From the NCBI GenBank assembly GCA_021613535.1, contig CP075495.1:15438001-15502000 (forward strand): 64,000 bases of DNA, given 5' to 3'. The first letter of the stretch is position 1; each line of letters begins with the position of its first letter. This DNA comes from Adineta vaga (lineage: Eukaryota; Rotifera). The position numbers and the translations under genes are program-made. Below, one piece after another: positions 33,269 to 45,325 of this stretch. Under the pieces are notes generated by a model. The model was not told where the DNA came from. It saw nothing but the letters and a program-made list of their open reading frames with translations, and did not search any database.

Positions 33269-34492
33269 ATGAAACTTCTTTTCATTTATATTTGTAAGTT
33301 AGAATTCTTATTGTTAATGAAAATTCTTTTCTTTTGCGTTTTCAAGTTTATATTCAGTATTATTGGTTAGTTGTGTCATCGATTCAAATAAGTCCTTGTG
33401 CAAAATGGAATCAAACAGGAAAAACAGTGGCTGGTACAGGGATTGATGGTTCATCTTCAAGTCAACTTAATTGGCCTCATGGAATCTTTATACATAAACA
33501 AACAAATTCTTTATATGTTGCTGATTCAGAAAATAATCGTGTACAAATATTTCAATTAAATAATCAATCAATGATTGGTGTAACTGGCGCTTTCAATGTA
33601 TCTGATCCAACGAATGTTTATGTCGATGACGATGAGAAAGACGGATCAATTTTATATGTTGCGATGGAAGGAAGTAATCGAATAGAAAAATGGACTAAGG
33701 GCGCAACTGTTGGTGTACAAGTAGGTGGAGAATGTCGTGATTGTTCAGGTGTATGGTTAGATAAACAGAAAAATATTTATGCTGCAGAAGCAGTGCGATT
33801 TCGTGTAGTTAAATGGTCATCAAATACACAAGTGGAAACAATTGTTGCTGGAAAAACAGATCAATATGGAGATACTGATGATCTTTTAAATGTTTTAGGT
33901 GGTATTTATGTTCATTCAACTGATGGAATAGTTTATGTCGCAGATAGACTTAATAATCGAATTCAAAAATGGACTAAAGATGCAACACGTGGTATTACAG
34001 TGGCTGGTAATGGTATTGCTAATGATACTGCTCAATCACTTAATAATCCATTTGGTGTTTTTGTTGATGATGAAACTGAAGTTATTTATGTTGTTGATTC
34101 ATTTAATGAACGAATTCAACGTTGGCTTCCTGATGCTCTTCAAGGTGAAACTATTATTGATGGTTCTGGTAAATTTTATTTTATGAAATTCTTTATTTTA
34201 TTTATATTTTCATAAAGATTCTACTGATCAATCTAATCAATTAAAAGGTCCAACTGGAATGGCATTTGATAGCGATGGTAATCTTTATATTAGTGATTCA
34301 CTTAATCATCGAATTCAAAAATATGTCTTATTGAATAATTCACCATGTTCATCAACATCAGCAGCAACAGGTAATTTAAATGATTATCACTTCATATATC
34401 TTTTCTTCATTTCTTATAGTATTCTTTTCTACATTACAGTAAGTTTTAAAACAAAAGAATTGATTATATATATCTCTCATTTAATATTATAG
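33269..34492 (+). CDS. Secreted NHL-repeat beta-propeller protein
   Basis: Exons 33269-33293, 33347-34168 and 34218-34492 (end uncertain). Exon 1 plus the start of exon 2 give a signal peptide (MKLLFIYIFYIQYYWLVVSS). NHL repeats follow, each with a GIFIHxxxxSLYVADSENN RVQ-type unit: SLYVADSENNRVQIF, VYVADRLNNRIQKW, VIYVVDSFNERIQRW and NLYISDSLNHRIQKY, with loops G.VAGxG. This six-bladed-propeller type mediates protein or carbohydrate contacts and is expanded in bdelloids. The 3' end is ambiguous. The frame runs on to TAG 34492 through a hydrophobic stretch, or a short intron after SAAT (donor near 34368) gives an earlier stop. A decayed relative lies at 9680-10281. Confidence 0.8.
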
Positions 34493-34859
34493 ATTAAAAA
34501 TAATTCTTTTATTAACATTATGGTTTTGGGTTTAAATATCAAAATAATTTATTCATATTTCTTTTCTAAATAAACATTATATTTTATTTAATCGTATTAT
34601 CTAAAAGACTTTTACATAAAATTTCTTTTTTTTTCTAAAATAAATCTAAAGGTAAATAAATCTATATGTTATAAGATGAATTATTGAGTAAAACTTAGTT
34701 ACGTATGAGTGAATCGATAATATATAAATATAAATATATTTATACAACAAACAAAAGAAATACATTTATTTTCATTGACGTCTTTCTTTTTTGGTTACAT
34801 AAATTATCTCAAGGTAAATACAATACAAATATTATTTTTATCTAAACACATTGTTATAG
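34493..34859. other. Spacer, no gene seen
   Basis: AT-rich spacer before the RapGAP gene. A TTGTTATAG just before its ATG looks like an acceptor, so a 5'UTR exon may lie here. Confidence 0.4.
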
Positions 34860-36702
34860 ATGGGCGAATCAAATGTTAATCAATTGAAACAAACTTCAAA
34901 TGAAGAAAATGCGTCATTATTTATTCTTGAAAGTTATTCTCTTGATGAAAATCAAATTTCTTATCAATTAGAAGCACCATTATGTATATCAGAAATTTAT
35001 GAAAATGAATTTTATCATTATGTATGTTTATTTAGTCTTTTTTTTCTATACTTGTTCACTTTTAGAATTGTTAGTTTCATTTAAATTATTCTGGTATACT
35101 TGATAATGATGAGATGTTTTTAGCATCAATACGAGCAATTCCAATGAAACAAAATGAATTGAAAGACAATGATAATGATTATAATTATGTAATTCGAGCA
35201 ATTATTCGGTATGTTTAATTTTTGAAGGAAAAATTGAAAATATGTTTTTTTTCTCTGAAGAACGAAAAATAAGAATTATAATATAACAGATATGATCAAT
35301 ATTAAAAATGAAGAATTTCTTTTAAGAAATTTATTTAAAAAAAGCGAATTATCATCAATTCGTCAATATGAAATTATTCATCATATTTATGTAAAAGATT
35401 TTCTATTAACTTTCTTTAATGAGAAATTTTCTTTTCTATATCTATAGGCCAATGAAAAACTTCTTGAATTTGATAAATATAATGATGAACAATATTCTAC
35501 TAAGATTGCTGTGATATTTCAACGTTTAAATCAAGAAAATGAAAAAGAAATTTTTAATAATAATGATTTAACAAATGAAATGGAAAATTTTCTTAATTTA
35601 ATTAGTAATCGAATTGAATTAAAACAATTTTCAAAATATCGTGGTGATCTTGATATAAAAAATGATGAACATGGAATTTATTCTTATTTTACAATTTATC
35701 AAACTCATCAAATAATGTTTAATGTTGCACCAATAATTCCATTAGATAAAGAATTTATTCAAAGAAAAGGTTTAATTGGAAATGCATTAATATGTATTGT
35801 TTTTCAAGAAGAAAATTCAATATTTCAACCTGATTTTATTCTTGGAAAAGTAACACAAGTTTATATAACTGTTCAACCAATTCATTTTAAATCTCAACTT
35901 TATTATAAAGTTAAAAATTTTCAATTTTTTAAAATTAAATCTTTTATTTTATTTATTTAGATTGATATTTGGCGTCGTAATGATATTGAATCAATTACTA
36001 ATCCATCTGGTGGAATAATAAAAGTTGATGAATCATTTCGAGATTATTTTTTAATTTTAATTTTAAATACAATGAATATAATCTTGAAAAAAGAATGTTT
36101 TCATAAACTTATAACTGATCAAAGAGAACGTTTAAAATTAGAATTTATTCAAAAACTTTTTCAAATCTTTTCTTTATATTCAAAAGAAATTTTATCAAAT
36201 GAAATTGATCAATTATCTCCAACACAACAAATACATCATCATCATCATATAGGTTTAATACCAAAAATTCTCGAAGCATTTTCCACTACACGTGAAAAAC
36301 CAACGAATGAATTAATAAAAAAACATTCACAAACAATCATCAAAACAAATCCATGGATTATTAATTATCAAAAAATTAAACATTCTTTATTAACTGTAAA
36401 TTCATTTCATTTAAATTTGATGAATCTTTTTTTGTTTTTTATTTCAGAATACAAATAATTCAATAAAATCAGATATTATCGATGATTCTCAACAAATATC
36501 TCCAAGTATTCAACGATCAATATCAAATGAAACAGTTGCAAATTTAGTATTAAATAATGAAAAGTAAATATTTAGTTTATTCACAATGTTTCTTTTGGAA
36601 ATTATTTTTCTTTATAGACGATCATCAAGTAGTTTAGAATTAAGTACAGATGATCATAATCATTTAAATTTATTATCAACAAATAATCATAAACAAGAAT
36701 AA
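34860..36702 (+). CDS. Rap GTPase-activating protein (RapGAP domain)
   Basis: Seven exons: 34860-35021, 35075-35208, 35261-35390, 35448-35909, 35961-36395, 36448-36563 and 36618-36702; 1524 nt, 507 aa, all introns GT-AG and in frame. The RapGAP catalytic region spans roughly residues 55-310: YFHLNYSGILDNDEMFLAS, YVIRAIIRTK, KIAVIFQRLNQENE, NFLNLISNRIELKQFSKYRG, then IMFNVAPIIP, IGNALICIVFQE and VTQVYITVQP. The asparagine thumb that drives GTP hydrolysis is kept (N254 in IGN). The neighbouring residues differ from the usual RKRHIGND, with RKGLIGNA here (His to Leu, Asp to Ala). The C-terminal third is low-complexity and Ser-rich. It would switch off Rap small GTPases in the cytosol. Reduced activity is possible. 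Confidence 0.88.
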
Positions 36703-36899
36703 CTTTGTTAATTTTTAATCTGGCATTTTCAATTGTTATTAACACAAATATTTTTTCAATTAACTAAATCAAATAAAAGATGAATTCATCCATATCAATA
36801 CTGTAGATTGATAAAATATCGAAATTTAAGAACTTTTCCATTGAAATCTTTCATTTAATATTTGAAAATTTGTGAAATAATTTCTTTTTTTCTTCTCGT

Positions 36900-37691
36900 A
36901 TATCTAAACGAATGAATATATTCTTAATGAATTACTTCAACAAATTCCAATAGAAAATATTTTTTCAATTATAAATTCATTTTAGACAAATGAAAAACAT
37001 TGTTTTATTCGATGTGATTTAATAAAAGATGTTTCACAAATTCGACTTTATATTCAAATCATAATGAAAACAAGTAATGCTCGTCGTGTCAACTCACTTA
37101 ATCCTCCACTGTGAAGGACAGGTATTTTTAGCTTGTCACATTTTATTATGTTGAAATATGTATTCACTTTTTTTGTGAAATCAATTTCACCCAATCTTCA
37201 AGGTCCCTACTCTCCAAAGATGATGATTTCAAACTAGCCTTCAATGATATTTTTTTGACCTTTGACCTTTAACCCTGACATAAACAAACTGTTTTTTTTT
37301 CATAAGATTCTCTCTCAGTCGAAGGAACAAATTAACGAATTAAAATTAGAATTTAGATAATCTATCGTAAATTGATCAAATATCTTTAAATATTTATTTT
37401 GATAATGACTTTTGTGAAAATATAATTGATTCTTTAAATAATTTCTATGAAAATCTTTCAAATCTTCATACAATTCATAATTCTAATCAAACATTAAATA
37501 CAGAATTATTTATTTATTTAATTGTTCCTTTTAGTATTAAATATTTACAAATGAAAATTCTTCTTACTTATCTTCAGCATTTATCAAGTATTGCATTTTA
37601 TTTTCCACGAAATATTATTAAATGGTTTGAACAGAAAAATCTTTCCTTTATTTTTACATTATGGTTTAATCATTCAACATACATCGATTAA
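36900..37691 (+). pseudogene. Decayed multi-exon gene of unknown family
   Basis: Three coding-like segments follow each other. The first is 36905-36987 (EYILNELLQQIPIENIFSII). The second is 36987-37072 (HCFIRCDLIKDVSQIRLYIQ), flanked by AG and GT. The third is about 37360-37691 (FCENIIDSLNNFYENLSNL, ELFIYLIVPFSIKYLQMKI, FPRNIIKWFEQKNLSFIFTL). The first ends in a TAG at its acceptor and the third has an in-frame TAA just after its acceptor (NLS-stop-IDQ). Between exons two and three lies about 280 bp of less AT-rich sequence (37080-37340) that looks like an insertion. No ATG-led model can be built. Family not recognised. Confidence 0.5.
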
Positions 37692-38283
37692 AGAAATATA
37701 TTCGTTTTCTTTTTTTGTTATTGATTAATTTATCTCTCGGAACATATCGTTTTCCTAATAGCTAAATACGATCTTAAGGGTGTAGGATGGATATGATACG
37801 TACACCTACATCCTAGAAAAATAGCAATTCAAATAAATCATCTAACCCATCAACTAATGTCAGTTTTCTACTTAATCTGATTGAGTAATATTTTTCCATT
37901 AAATTATCTTTTAAGCAACGATAAACTCGGTCATGACAGTTGTAATCAATCTTCTATCTATTGTTTTTATTTGAAATATGATATTTAATATCTCAATTAT
38001 AAGAACAAATAAAATACGTAAAAGATAAATTCATTTGTATTGCAAACAATGAAAAATATATATTCTCGATTTTATTCAAGTCATAATAGAATAACTTCGT
38101 CTGTTAAAATTTAGGATCAAATAAAATCTATTAGTATTCATTCTCTTTTATTAAAGATGAAAAGAATGTTTAATTAGATTTAAAATAGAAATAAATAAAG
38201 TATCACGTCTTTTCTTTAATCATTTTTGCCGAGAATAAAAATTGATTCTAAGATTATTTGAGTCAAATTTTTGGTTAAGAAAC
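37692..38283. other. Spacer, no gene seen
   Basis: AT-rich, with a partly palindromic GGTGTAGGATG ... CACCTACATCC segment at 37779-37815. Otherwise nothing seen before the GPCR start. Confidence 0.4.
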
Positions 38284-39314
38284 ATGTCTACAACAGTCTT
38301 ATCATCAACAATTATTCTAAATCCTAATATAATAACAAATTATTTTGGTTCATTTATTTTTATATTTGGTGTTATTGGTGAACTTTTAAATATTATTGTT
38401 TTTCTTAGTCTTAAAACATTTCGAGAAAGTTCATGTGCATTTTATTTAACATTAGCATCATTTTTTAAAATAATTCAAATCTTTATTGGTCTCATGTCTC
38501 GTGTTGTTACAAGTATAACAGCTATTGATTGGACAGCAATATCACCATTTTATTGTAAATTTCGAGGATATTTTGCAGAATTTTCTCCATTATATATTTT
38601 AAGTTTGGCTTGTCTAGCAGTAATTGATCAATTTTTTGCTACATCATCTCATCCTCGATGGCAACAATGGTGTAATATCAAAGTGGCTTATCGATTATCA
38701 TTTATATTGATTATATTTAGTCTTTTAGCTTCTATTCCTCATGGAATATTTTTTGTTTTAGTTAAATCATCTGTAACTAATCGAAGTGCTTGTGTTATAA
38801 GTGATTCAAATTTTAATTATTATAATCTAAATGTTAATTTACCAACTTTCTTTGGACCACTTCCTATTTTCATAACAATTATATTTGCTTTATTAACATA
38901 TCGTCATGTACAACAATTAGCTTATCGTACTCTTCCACTTGTTCGTCGTCGACTTGATCAACAATTAACAACAATGGTTCTTACACAAACTATTTTTAAT
39001 TCTTTAGTTATTATTTTATATGTTGTTGCTGTTCTTATAACTAGTCATACAACTCTTCTCATTGATCCATCAACTGCTAATCAAACACTATTTATTTTTA
39101 CTACTATTGCTATTATTTATTATCTCTATCCAACAGTAAGTAAAAACGATATGTGACAAAAAATAAGTCATTGTTTATTTTCATTTAGAGTTCATTCTAT
39201 ATTTATATATGTACATCGGAAAGATTTCGTCATCAATTACGTTATGTTTTAATTGATATTCATTTAAATCGTTGGAGACGTCGACAAATTCATCCTATTA
39301 ATCATATCGTATAA
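38284..39314 (+). CDS. Class A G-protein-coupled receptor
   Basis: Two exons, 38284-39135 and 39189-39314, 53-bp intron in phase 0; 325 aa. The start is the ATG with a normal short N-terminus; an earlier non-ATG frame was ignored. Seven TM helices are clear: FIFIFGVIGELLNIIVFLS (TM1), the TM2-TM3 region with conserved Cys (FYCKFRGYFAEF), CLAVIDQFFATS at the DRY position, TM5 GPLPIFITIIFALLTY, an arginine-rich loop 3 (PLVRRRLDQQL), and TM7 YYLYPT just before the intron. The tail is basic (NRWRRRQ). It is closest in style to the GPCRs at 41357-42370 (shared RLDQQLTTM / KIDRQLTQM loop 3). Ligand unknown. Confidence 0.87.
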
Positions 39315-39864
39315 AGTAAACCAGAGAAAAATGAAATACGAATCTATTCTTCATGATGATAGACAAAATAGAGTATATATTAATCCCTTATTTAAAAATC
39401 TTTCATTTTACATTATATGTTCTTTCAACCGTAAAATCTCTTTTTAGAGTTTCATTTTAATTATCTCAGACAACATCATATTCAATCTTAATTGACATAA
39501 TTAATCGTAGATATATGTCAAGGTCAAATTGTTTAGATTTGATGCATGTTGAATCATTCATATATCTATTGATTTTTCTATTTGCTTGTGAACTTTTGGG
39601 TATCTTGAAAAGAGTACATTGATCTTTGCCTTATTTGTTATTTTGAACGATGTAACAAGTAAATATTAATAAACTTTTATTACCGTTGAAAGACAAACAA
39701 TTCGATTATTCATTTGGAATATACGATCAATAAGAATCAAAGAATTAGTTTAGTCTTAACAAAAATATAGAAAATATATTTGATCAAACACGACCCTTTT
39801 CAACAGTTAGCAAACAGAAAGAAAATTTTCTAGTTATCTACTATTCTCATCAAAGAAATTTCAG
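39315..39864. other. Spacer, no gene seen
   Basis: AT-rich spacer; nothing recognised. Confidence 0.35.
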
Positions 39865-41064
39865 ATGAGTTCTGAGCTTTCTCAAATGATCATTATTATT
39901 ATTTTCTTCTTATCTCTTCTACAAATCAATGGTACAAATATTCCTTTTATCAATAATACAATTCTCACTCCTATTAAATTTCCATTCTCATCATCATCAT
40001 ATTTTCAATTAACAAATATTACTTGTCAACAATGTCTTTGTTTTGGAATAAACAATTCTTCTCTTCTTGCATTGAATTGTTATTCATTTAATCTTACATG
40101 TCAATTTTATCTTCAATATCCTCGAGCATATCAAATACAATCAATAAATAATTCTCGTCTATATTTTCTTCAAAATATCTTTCCAAACAAAAGTAATCCT
40201 TGTTGTTTATCAAATACAACATTCTTATTGGATAAACTTCGATTAGCATTGAATTCAAGTATTACAAGCGTTATCAACAGACCTCGTTGTCTTTTACTCG
40301 ATGATGACAATCTTGTTGCTACTATCGAGGAAGGAAATGTTAATTCATATTATTTTACTCGATTCGATCCAGTTAGTTTGGTTGTTCAACAACGTAAATT
40401 ATTAAATGCAAAACCAGCGAGTCTTCTTTATCGTAATTCCAAATATTTCATCAGTTGGGATGATCTGAACATTATAAATGTTTATAACATTACTAATGGA
40501 AATAGTTCTTTACAATTCCTAAATAATATAACTGCATCACCTATGAACATGGCTGCGATTCGTGAAATGATTTTCTTAAATAGTGGTCAAACAATGGTAG
40601 TTGCATCTGCAGGAAATAATCTTCTATTTTTCTATTCATTGATTTATGATTCATTCTACAATATGACATCATATATTTCGGTTACGTATGGTGGTCCACA
40701 TGGATTATATGGTATCAATGATACAAGTTTCTATGCCATTCCATGGAATAATCCTGTTGTATATCAACATACTTATGATTGAACAAGTTCGAATTGGACA
40801 CAAAAGATCTTTGCAAATACGACGATAAAAAGAACTATTTATGGATCTCATATAACAATTGATGATTGTAATCGACGATGGATAACTTTATATAATTATG
40901 GAATTAAAATTTATGATGAAAATGGAATTTCTTTAGGAAATTTGATTTCAAATGTACCCTATTTTGATACACTTATTCTTGATAATTATGTTCTTATAAT
41001 ATCAAGTTTGGGTTCTTCTATAATAACACGAATTGATCCACAAATTCAATGTGATTCAAATTAA
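39865..41064 (+). pseudogene. Secreted propeller-like protein with a single in-frame TGA
   Basis: A 399-sense-codon frame interrupted once. An N-terminal signal peptide (IIIIIFFLSLLQINGT) is followed by a Cys-rich region (CQQCLCF, NPCCLS) with many N-glycosylation sequons and then by propeller-type repeats (RCLLLDDDNLVAT, TMVVASAGNNLLFFY). At 40780-40782 a TGA follows HTYD. The same frame then runs 93 more codons with coding character (RRWITLYNYGIKIYDENGI) to TAA at 41062-41064. A CGA to TGA change would explain it. It may be a young pseudogene, a null allele, a sequencing error or a stop that is read through. Family otherwise unknown. The frame is intact apart from this codon. Confidence 0.65.
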
Positions 41065-41356
41065 ACGATAGATATTGAATCGCTTTGTTTGTTGTTGATT
41101 TAACTGATTATCTATCACTTAAACAATTGTATTTCAGAATGTCAATAAAGAAACGAAATAACACAGTACATTATCGATCATTGATTTCTGTCTATTCATT
41201 CGCATATGTATTTGTTAATATTATTTTTTCTATTAAATTCATTGAACAGTTGAACGTGAATTACAATGGACATCATAAATTCATATGAATATAATGCGTG
41301 TTGTTCTTCACGTTCGTTTTTTTTTTTATTTCAAAAATCATAATTAAATCTTTCGA
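41065..41356. other. Spacer between convergent genes
   Basis: AT-rich; nothing recognised. Confidence 0.35.
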
Positions 41357-42370
41357 TTATTTAATTAATTGTATATTTTCTTGAGGAATAATAATTTCCA
41401 TACGATTAAATATAAAATCATTTGATTGTTTTGATTTTTTCCAACAACAAATTCGATCTTTGACTGTCTGACGAAAACGAGTTGATAAAATAAAAAACAT
41501 ATAAAAATTTCCCTAAAAAGAAAATTCAATAAAATAATTCCAAAGAAAAAAATTTCAACATACGACAAAATAAAAATAGGAGATAAGACCAACAATTGTT
41601 GAAAGAAAATATTCAATCATTTGTCTATTAAAATGTTTTATCTGTCCAATTGTAATTGTCATATATGCATTTAATATTCCATAAGGAGTAACACTAATAA
41701 TAACAAGTAATACTTGTATTAAAATCATTTGAGTTAATTGACGATCAATTTTTTGTTTAACAAGAAATATTGTTTGACGAATATTTCGATATGATAAATA
41801 TCCAAAAAGAATCATTATAAAAATTGGAATTATACATAGAAGAATAAAGATATTAATTGATAAATATTTTCGATAGGATATATTTGTATTTTTACATATT
41901 TTATCATTTGTAGAAATATCAAAATAGAAATAATATGGAATTCCATGTATACACCATAGAATACTCATTAATAAAAGAATTCGATGTGTCCATTGAATAT
42001 TACTTAATTTTCGACAATGACTATTTAATGATGTTAACAAATATTGATCAATTGCAGATAAACATGAACAAGTAAATGATATTAAAGTTAAAGTTGTTAT
42101 ACAAAATGATCGAGTTTTACACCAAAGACGAGATGTACGTGTATAATCAATTCCATAACCATCACTTAAAATACGACTAAAAAGATTAATTAATAAATAA
42201 ATAAGATTAATTATTGAATTAATAAGAAAACAAAATGTACATGGTTTTCTACGATAAATTTGAAATGAAGAAAAAATAAGAATATTTATAAGATTACCGA
42301 GAATACCGGCAATAGCAAGAATAAAACCACCATAAATTGTTAATTGTTGACTAATATCTAATAATGACAT
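41357..42370 (-). CDS. Class A G-protein-coupled receptor
   Basis: Two exons, 42370-41564 and 41512-41357, 51-bp intron in phase 0; 320 aa. ATG 42370 (MSLLDISQQLTIYGG) gives a normal receptor N-terminus. TM1 has AIAGILGNLINILIF. The TM3 Cys is in LWCKTRSFC and the DRY site is CLSAIDQYLLTS. TM5 has IIPIFIMILFGYLSY, loop 3 VKQKIDRQLTQM, TM6 ISVTPYGILNAYM and TM7 SYFYFV, joined across the intron to GNFYMFFILSTRFRQ. The C-terminus is short, with CCWKKSKQ as a possible palmitoylation site. It shares loop-3 features with the receptor at 38284-39314, so the two are probably paralogues in inverted orientation. Confidence 0.87.
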
Positions 42371-43581
42371 TGTGAATTGGGGAAAAACTATGAAGAAAAT
42401 CAGAAAGATTAAATAGATTTTCTCCAAAATGATATCATGAAATAATTCTTTTTTTTACTATAATATCTATCATGCATTCAATTTAGAAAGGAAAACAATT
42501 CTATTTCTAGTCTTGATAATTTTCTTCTCACTAGTTTCAGTACTTTTTCTTTAATTATACACAAAGAACATAATTCTCAGTAATTGGATATCCGTTTGTC
42601 TAACCATTGACGTCATAAGAAGATTGTGTGAGAATAATATTCTTTGCAATGTGTTATGTAATTTCATTTTTGTTGCTGATTGTGATAATCAACGAGAACA
42701 TGATACAATATGAATTTGTATATAACGAGTGTACCATAAAGAATGAAGATTTCCGGTGTTTTGACTATGGTTTATTTTGGTTTTGAATTTTCAAGCTGAT
42801 TCTTGTATCGAAAGATGTATCGTTAGAATGTTTATGTCGCTTTGTTTTTATGAACTATAGTAGATTGAAAAGATGTAGCGTGAAAAGCTCTACAAGGTGC
42901 ATATAAAATAGACAATATCTTGTCCGACGAATTTTGAATTAGATCAGTTTTGGTCTGATGGAATTTTATTTATTTTAAAAATAGAAGATGTATAATATAA
43001 GATAAATTGTTCATTGTATCTTTTCAATGTATTAGTTCCTAAAAACAAAGTGACATAAACATTTTTTACATTTGAAAGTTGGGTACTTTTTATATGTTAG
43101 ATAATCTTTTCTAAATTTGTTTACCAATTCATTTTATAAACAAGCTTAATGAGCATTTTTTGTAGAGAATTTAACGACACATCTTTCGGTACAAGGATCA
43201 GCTTGAAATGCACGCGTTAAAATGAAATACAGATCATCAGCGTTCATTTGGAAAATATTATAAGAGTATTATATAGTTGATCATTATCCCCATGATAATT
43301 ATATTCCATTTGCAATTTATTCATAATACAGAACGAGTTCCGGATAAATAAAACTAATTTCTATTCATAAACTCGTTCGATTCTATTCCTTTGAATTAAA
43401 GATTTGTTTTTTGTATCTAATTTTCTACGATTATATTTATTGAGGAGAAGAGACATAGTAAAAATGAACATTGTTATTGGTAAGATTTTTATTGATTTAA
43501 GAAAAAGGAAAATTTCATTGTGACATATTTGATATGAAAAGAAATCAAGTATTGAATTTTGATTGATATTAAACAAATGAA
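42371..43581. other. Spacer, possible short ORF on minus strand
   Basis: Mostly featureless. A 33-codon frame at 43247-43146 (-), MNADDLYFILTRAFQADPCT, has balanced composition and could be an exon remnant, but no partner exon was found. Nothing else recognised. Confidence 0.3.
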
Positions 43582-45036
43582 TTATTTCAAGAATGGATTT
43601 GTACGTGCAAATTCAATATTTAAATCAATTTTAACAAATTGTCGTTGATAAGCTTCCAATGGACCTGTTTCATTGGTACCACGAGCATTTGATACATACA
43701 TAATTGTATCTGTAAGATCATATAAAGCAACATGTAAATCACCTGTTTTAGCAACTGATGTAATATTTTGAATGGTTGATTGAGGTGTAACTTTTCCATA
43801 TTGATAAAAAATTTGTTTATATAATTTATATTGACGAGATGGACATAACCAATCCATTCCAAGATAAACAGCATTTGTTAAACGTGGATGCCATTCAGCT
43901 AATGGTTGTAAATTTTCATCATCAAAAAAGTTTACACGTGAATGTGCATATTGAATCATTCGAGCTGTACCTAATTTACCATCAGCAACAGCTAAAACTA
44001 AACGACATGTTCGTTTAACATTAGCAATAAATGAAAGAGCATCATCAAGTGTTTGAGAATATTGTAAAATATATCGTTCAACAAAAATAAATGGAAGACC
44101 ACTCATACTTTCATCACCAAATGTATCATCAGAAAAATAAATTCCTATTTCTGATATACCCATTTGTGTCGAAGACATTCCAGTTAATGTACCAATATAA
44201 CCTTAAAAAGAAAGTTATTCTAAAATATAAAATAATCAAATCATGTAGTTATTATTACCAGCCCATGCTACATTAGCAAAAGCATGACCAAGTTTAGTTG
44301 AACGAGGATGATAGATTGTAACTACTGGATAATCTTGTAAACCACCTTTTGTATCCCAATCTAATGCACGTAATTGAAGAGTTTTTCCACCAAGTGTTGC
44401 ATTACCCCATAAACCATAAAGTGAACATCGACCTATATTAGTTAATAGAAAATAAAAATATCGTATTATACAAAATATATATATACCTCGTGTAATCTCT
44501 CCAAGCATATGTAAACGTCGAATAGAATAATAATTAACATTTGCCGCATCAGCAATTCCACGCATTTCTGCATAAATTTCTTCATCAATATATTTTTCAA
44601 CTAATGTATTTTGAAAATCTAATGCAAAAGCAAGACCTTTACTGACAACTAAATCTTCAAACCATTTCGGTAATTTTAATTGATCTAATTCATCAATAAT
44701 TCGTTGTTCAAAATGAGCCCAAGCACGTGGAAGAAGTTGAATAATTTGTTCTTTTAAAAGTGTTCCATAAGCAAAACCATAATCATAACCATTTGAACCC
44801 CAAACATGAACTAACCAAACTTGATCATCACCACTTCCAATACTATAAATCGATCCATTTTCAATTGTACGTAGAAGTTTAGCTGGACTATCATCAATTG
44901 GAATTAAATTTGGAACACCAAGTGATGAATCATTTGAACAAAATGCACCAAGATTTTTTAATTCAAATGTTGAACTTAACTGAATAAAAGTTAAGAATAC
45001 AATTGAAAGAAAAGCAAAACAAGTATGATAAAGCAT
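43582..45036 (-). CDS. DCD1/acid-ceramidase-like N-terminal-nucleophile hydrolase
   Basis: Three exons: 45036-44487, 44432-44259 and 44201-43582; 1344 nt, 447 aa. A signal peptide (FAFLSIVFLTFIQLSSTF) leads the protein. A propeptide-like region follows with GYDYGFAYGTLLKEQI and MRGIADAANVNYYSIRRLHM. Next comes the predicted nucleophile Cys after the autoproteolysis site, TRG/RCSLYGLWGNAT (near residue 185). The second half has LQLRALDWDTKGG, SSTQMGISEIGIYF and VADGKLGTARMIQYAHS. This order matches the Dictyostelium DCD1 acid-ceramidase-like proteins, of the same fold as C45/penicillin-acylase-type amidases. Expected in lysosome or secreted. Substrate not proven. The intron lies directly beside the nucleophile codon. 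Confidence 0.82.
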
Positions 45037-45325
45037 CGTTTCAAATTCGTATGAAAGATGAAAATAACATGTTTTATCATAGATAAGAATCTTCTATACA
45101 CATAGAATTGTGTCATCATTTGTTTGAATAGAAAATGTTTTAGTCAAAAAAAATTTCTTATTTTAATAATTAATCTTTAGTTATCGAACTATAACATATA
45201 ACTATAGCCAATGAAGAGAAAAAGAACATTTGATTAAATGACTCATGTTATTGCGAAAGTATTGCGTAAGACGAAATTTTATTTCTCTGGGTTTATTGCT
45301 TTTCTTTTCATCAAAAAAAAACAAA
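45037..45325. other. Divergent promoter region
   Basis: Spacer between the DCD1-like gene (-) and the TBC gene (+). An upstream in-frame ATG (45245) would add 27 residues to the TBC protein. Confidence 0.4.

Noticed and set aside
37779-37815. Palindromic GGTGTAGGATG ... CACCTACATCC
   Set aside because: Pairing is slipped and imperfect, with only 6-7 bp stems; not strong enough for a separate feature.
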